From positions 1-7,336 of the forward strand of contig JAJFIM010000110.1 of assembly GCA_021774995.1 (NCBI GenBank): DNA of 7,336 nucleotides, written 5' to 3'. A model generated the notes under the pieces. That model was not told the DNA's origin and searched no databases. It was given only the letters and a program-made list of their open reading frames with translations. Shown here piece after piece: positions 4,563 through 7,336 of this stretch. Every line of letters starts with the position of its first letter. Positions within the stretch are counted from its first letter, which is position 1. This DNA is from Alphaproteobacteria bacterium. GTDB lineage: Bacteria > Pseudomonadota > Alphaproteobacteria > SMXP01. The position numbers and the translations under genes were made by a program.

Positions 4563-6578
4563 ATGGCGCGTAAAAAGAAAACCGGCGCCCGCGATCTTTT
4601 TACTGACGTGGGCGCCTCCAATAAAGCTAGCAAGGCCTATACAGCCAAAGACATAATTGTTCTGGAAGGTCTGGAGCCTGTGCGCCAGCGCCCGGGCATG
4701 TATATCGGCGGCACCGACGAGCGCGCGGTCCATCACCTTTTCTCGGAAGTTCTGGACAACGCCATGGACGAAGCCGTGGCCGGGCACGCCTCGTGGATAG
4801 ACATCGAAATGGCGGCGAACGGCAATGTGACCGTGATCGACAACGGCCGCGGCATTCCCGTTGACCCCCATCCCAAAATGAAGGGGAAGTCAGCCCTTGA
4901 GGTGATCCTCACCACGTTGCACTCCGGGGGCAAGTTCGGCGGTAAGGCCTATGAAACCTCCGGCGGGCTGCACGGGGTTGGTATTTCCGTCGTCAATGCG
5001 CTGTCCGATCATTTAGAGGTCGAGGTTGCGCGCGAGCAACAGCTTTACACTCAGAAATATGAGCGGGGAAAGCCCAAAGGAAAGCTGAAAAAAGGCGGCA
5101 AGGTGCATAACCGCCGCGGTACAAAAATCATTTTTCACCCCGACCCGGAAATATTCGGCAAAGCGTCGCTCAAACCCGCCCGCCTCTACCGCATGGCGCG
5201 CTCGAAAGCCTATCTGTTTGGCGGCGTCGAAATTCGGTGGAAATGCGCCCCCGCACTGCTGAAAGATAAAGACGAAACGCCCGCCAAAGGCGTTTTACAT
5301 TTTCCAGGCGGTCTCGCCGATTTTCTGGCCGCTCAAATCGGCGACCGCAAAACCGTCACGCCAACCGTGTTTCATGGTGACGTAAAAAAAGACGGCGCCA
5401 ATGAGGGCTCGGTGGAATGGGCGATCACATGGGTGCCGGGCGGCGTGGCGGGCGGCGCCGATGGTTTTCTCAATTCATACTGCAACACGATTCCGACAAC
5501 GGAGGGCGGCAGTCACGTCAGCGGCCTGCGCAGCGCTTTGTTGAAAGGCCTGCGCGCCTATGCCGAACTGGCGGGTAATAAAAAGGCCGCCCAAATCACA
5601 GCCGATGACGTTATGAACACAGCAGCGATGATGTTATCCGTGTTTATCCGCGAGCCGGAATTTCAGGGGCAAACCAAAGAAAAATTGTCATCCCCCAGCG
5701 CCGCGCGCTTGGTGGAAAACACTGTTCGCGATCATTTTGAGCATTGGTTGACCGCTTCCCCTTCCGAAGCCGATAGATTGTTGCAATGGGTATTGGACCG
5801 CGCCGATGAACGGATCAAACGGCGCCAGGAAAAAGAAGTCAATCGCAAGGCGGCCACGCGCAAATTGCGCTTGCCGGGCAAGCTGTCCGATTGCTCGCGC
5901 AGCAGCGCTGAAGGGACGGAAATATTTCTCGTCGAAGGCGATTCCGCCGGCGGCTCGGCCAAGCAGGCTCGGGATCGCAAAACGCAAGCCATCCTTCCCT
6001 TGCGCGGCAAGATTCTGAATGTCGCCAGTGCGGGCGCCGACAAAATACGCAACAATCAAGAGATCGGCGATCTGACTCAGGCCCTGGGCTGTGGCCTCGG
6101 TGATAGATACAGAGACGAAGATTTACGCTATGAACGGGTCGTCATCATGACCGACGCTGATGTCGATGGCGCCCATATCGCGACTTTGTTGATTACGTTT
6201 TTTTACCGCGCCATGCCTGGCTTAATCGAAAATGGTCATCTCTATCTGGCGGTCCCCCCACTCTACCGGCTCACCCAAGGGGGAAAGACGCTCTACGCGC
6301 GCGACGACGCCCACAGGGAAGAGTTAATGGAGACGGAATTCACGGGCAAAGGCAAAGTCGAGATCAGCCGCTTCAAAGGGCTTGGCGAGATGATGCCCGC
6401 GCAACTTAAAGAGACCACCATGCATCCTGGCAAGCGCACGCTGCTGCGCGTTGTTTTGACGCAAGGAAAAGCCAAAGAGACCAACACTCTGGTTGAGCAA
6501 CTCATGGGCCGCAAAGCCGAACACCGCTTTCAGTTCATTCAAGAGAACGCCAAATTTGTCGAAAATATTGACATTTGA
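4563..6578 (+). CDS. parE: DNA topoisomerase IV subunit B
   Basis: At 671 residues this is the ATPase/TOPRIM subunit that works with ParC to unlink daughter chromosomes. The GHKL ATPase domain shows EVLDNAMDEA (62-71, with catalytic Glu62 and Mg-binding Asn66), VIDNGRGIPV (91-100, ATP-binding Asp93) and GGLHGVGISVVNALS (134-148). The transducer domain holds FQGQTKEKLSS (367-377) with the ATP-contacting QTK lysine. The TOPRIM domain contains EGDSAGG (458-464), PLRGKILNV (479-487) and DADVDGAH (531-538), which bind the catalytic metal. FKGLGEMMPAQL (604-615) and a C-terminal GRKAEHRFQFIQENA complete the family pattern. The QTKEKLS form, the NRKAATRKLRLPGKLSDC linker and the lack of a GyrB-type insertion favour ParE over GyrB. 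The ribosome site before the ATG is weak. A TfoX-domain gene follows after 21 bases, probably on the same transcript. Confidence 0.95.
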   Translation: MARKKKTGARDLFTDVGASNKASKAYTAKDIIVLEGLEPVRQRPGMYIGGTDERAVHHLFSEVLDNAMDEAVAGHASWIDIEMAANGNVTVIDNGRGIPVDPHPKMKGKSALEVILTTLHSGGKFGGKAYETSGGLHGVGISVVNALSDHLEVEVAREQQLYTQKYERGKPKGKLKKGGKVHNRRGTKIIFHPDPEIFGKASLKPARLYRMARSKAYLFGGVEIRWKCAPALLKDKDETPAKGVLHFPGGLADFLAAQIGDRKTVTPTVFHGDVKKDGANEGSVEWAITWVPGGVAGGADGFLNSYCNTIPTTEGGSHVSGLRSALLKGLRAYAELAGNKKAAQITADDVMNTAAMMLSVFIREPEFQGQTKEKLSSPSAARLVENTVRDHFEHWLTASPSEADRLLQWVLDRADERIKRRQEKEVNRKAATRKLRLPGKLSDCSRSSAEGTEIFLVEGDSAGGSAKQARDRKTQAILPLRGKILNVASAGADKIRNNQEIGDLTQALGCGLGDRYRDEDLRYERVVIMTDADVDGAHIATLLITFFYRAMPGLIENGHLYLAVPPLYRLTQGGKTLYARDDAHREELMETEFTGKGKVEISRFKGLGEMMPAQLKETTMHPGKRTLLRVVLTQGKAKETNTLVEQLMGRKAEHRFQFIQENAKFVENIDI

Positions 6579-6599
6579 TTTGAGGCGTCATGAACGCAA

Positions 6600-6965
6600 A
6601 TGGCTAAAGAGTATTTGGAAAAATTATCGGCGTTTATCAACAAAGCGACGCTGCGCCGCCGGAAAGACATCAATCTTGAGTGCAAACACTTTTTCAGCGG
6701 CGCCGCGCTCTATGCCGATACGCGCATATGCATAACTTTAACGCCGGTTGGATTGGCGCTCAAATTACCGGAGCACACCAAGAACAGATTGTTGAAGAAC
6801 AGCAGTGCCGTTCCTCTCCGATATTTTCCAAAAGGTCCCATCAAGAAAGATTATGTTTTGTTTCCGAGTGGTGTGGAAAAAAGCAGTAAGACTCTCCATA
6901 AATATGTGAATGAAAGCATTGATTACGCAGTGACGCTTCCCAGGCCGAATGGAACGCAGAAATAA
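6600..6965 (+). CDS. TfoX N-terminal-domain (TfoX/Sxy-like) family protein
   Basis: This 121-residue protein contains HFFSGAALYADTRICITL (30-47), then GLALKLPEHTKNRLLK (51-66) and KDYVLFPSGVE (83-93), and ends with a helix SSKTLHKYVNESIDYAVTLP (95-114). This order matches the TfoX N-terminal domain fold as I recall it ('mFGG...Y.dg..f......lyLK.de..r..f........pf.y.....m..y...p......l..w...a'). The C-terminal helical TfoX domain is absent, as in the many stand-alone family members. In gamma-proteobacteria, full-length Sxy/TfoX activates competence genes with CRP, but stand-alone domains in other bacteria have no established job, so competence should not be assumed. An ATG at 6590 gives only five codons, so the 6600 ATG is the start. 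Close spacing to parE suggests co-transcription. Sampled G+C is about 37-50%, lower than parE. Confidence 0.75.
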   Translation: MAKEYLEKLSAFINKATLRRRKDINLECKHFFSGAALYADTRICITLTPVGLALKLPEHTKNRLLKNSSAVPLRYFPKGPIKKDYVLFPSGVEKSSKTLHKYVNESIDYAVTLPRPNGTQK

Positions 6966-7005
6966 CGCCGCCCGCCTCTGTTGCGCGCAAGACACAGGGT
7001 CCCCA

Positions 7006-7033
7006 TTGACAAAGTGGCGCAAATCCGTATGGT
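7006..7033 (+). promoter_or_regulatory. Sigma-70-type promoter upstream of the DEAD-box helicase
   Basis: A perfect -35 box TTGACA (7006-7011) is followed by a 16-base spacer and TATGGT (7028-7033), which matches four of six -10 positions. The expected start is near 7040, so the helicase mRNA would have a leader of roughly 150-190 bases. The promoter is well placed in the gap between the TfoX-domain gene and the helicase, with no competing gene nearby. Confidence 0.65.
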
Positions 7034-7066
7034 GCACCGCAAAATGGGTCGGTATGATTCATTTGA

Positions 7067-7089
7067 CGGTTCGGATTTCACGGGAACCG
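7067..7089 (+). other. Hairpin in the helicase leader
   Basis: CGGTTC (7067-7072) pairs perfectly with GAACCG (7084-7089) around an 11-base loop. A further palindrome, CGATC-A-GATCG, follows at 7097-7107. The hairpin is within the probable 5' untranslated leader of the helicase mRNA. Its stem is short, so structure or function is only a suggestion. Confidence 0.3.
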
Positions 7090-7230
7090 CCAGCGACGAT
7101 CAGATCGGCGCGACGCTCCCGCCCCTCAAAGGTTTTATCCGTAACCAAATATTTTACCCTATTTCCCGGCGCTGAAAGAACATGAATGCCGGGCGAAGAC
7201 GATAACCGGCAAGAAGAGTTCACCTTACAT

Positions 7231-7336
7231 ATGCGTTTTTCCGATCTGGGCCTTAGCCCCGAATTATTGCAGGCGGTCGAATCCGCCGGCTACGAAACAC
7301 CCACCCCCATCCAGGCGCAAGCCATTCCATCGGTTC
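7231..7336 (+). CDS. DEAD-box ATP-dependent RNA helicase, N-terminal part (RhlE-like)
   Basis: The gene runs off the right edge; only 35 codons are visible. They read MRFSDLGLSPELLQAV, then GYETPTPIQAQAIPSV, which is the Q motif of DEAD-box helicases, with the conserved Phe3 upstream and Gln28 in TPIQ contacting adenine. The family unwinds RNA in ribosome assembly, RNA decay and cold adaptation. RhlE-type members often begin in just this way, but RhlB or DeaD/CsdA-type enzymes are not excluded without the rest. I chose the ATG at 7231 because the family usually starts two residues before the Phe and a purine-rich AAGAAGAG lies about 12 bases upstream. An in-frame ATG at 7186 would add 15 polar residues and cannot be ruled out. 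A separate promoter at 7006 probably drives it. Confidence 0.9.
   Translation, partial: MRFSDLGLSPELLQAVESAGYETPTPIQAQAIPSV

Noticed and set aside
6981..7175. 64- and 78-codon frames overlapping the promoter before the helicase
   Set aside because: They cross the probable promoter, show no domain, and have no convincing ribosome site; the region is better read as promoter and leader.

Overview
The window looks like chromosomal DNA of an alphaproteobacterium-like bacterium. The evidence is a glnB–glnA pair with an adenylylatable GSI-type glutamine synthetase behind a sigma-54 promoter, and a ParE-type topoisomerase IV subunit. Sampled lines of glnA and parE run about 60-65% G+C. I cannot fix the order or genus from sequence alone. 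No tRNA, rRNA, CRISPR array, transposase, integrase or recognisable defence system is visible.

Layout, left to right. (1) Bases 2-238 are the C-terminal end of a larger protein, possibly an M1-family peptidase. (2) Bases 239-2415 form the nitrogen-assimilation unit: a sigma-54 (-24/-12) promoter, glnB (PII signal protein), glnA (glutamine synthetase) and a clear intrinsic terminator. PII reports the 2-oxoglutarate/glutamine state and glutamine synthetase makes glutamine. Both carry the tyrosine that is covalently modified in this control circuit (Tyr51 in PII, Tyr398 in GlnA). (3) Bases 2416-2830 hold no convincing gene. They are AT-rich and contain a good sigma-70 promoter followed by three successive palindromes, the last a nested 57-base structure. 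This leads into a gene for a secreted TPR protein that is visibly lower in G+C than its neighbours. (4) Bases 3502-4366 carry two small exported proteins on opposite strands, a DUF4431-like protein (+) and a six-cysteine protein (-). They converge on a bidirectional terminator. (5) Bases 4563-6965 encode topoisomerase IV subunit B (parE), with a small TfoX N-terminal-domain protein 21 bases behind it. (6) From 7006 to the window end there is a strong-looking promoter, a long leader and the first 35 codons of a DEAD-box RNA helicase.

Most of the window is ordinary housekeeping DNA. The stretch most worth a second look is 2549-2830, a promoter plus tandem hairpins of unknown role. It could be a structured leader, a small RNA or a palindromic repeat element. 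The small exported proteins on either side of 3950 have no assigned function. I found no solid evidence of an undescribed multi-gene system.
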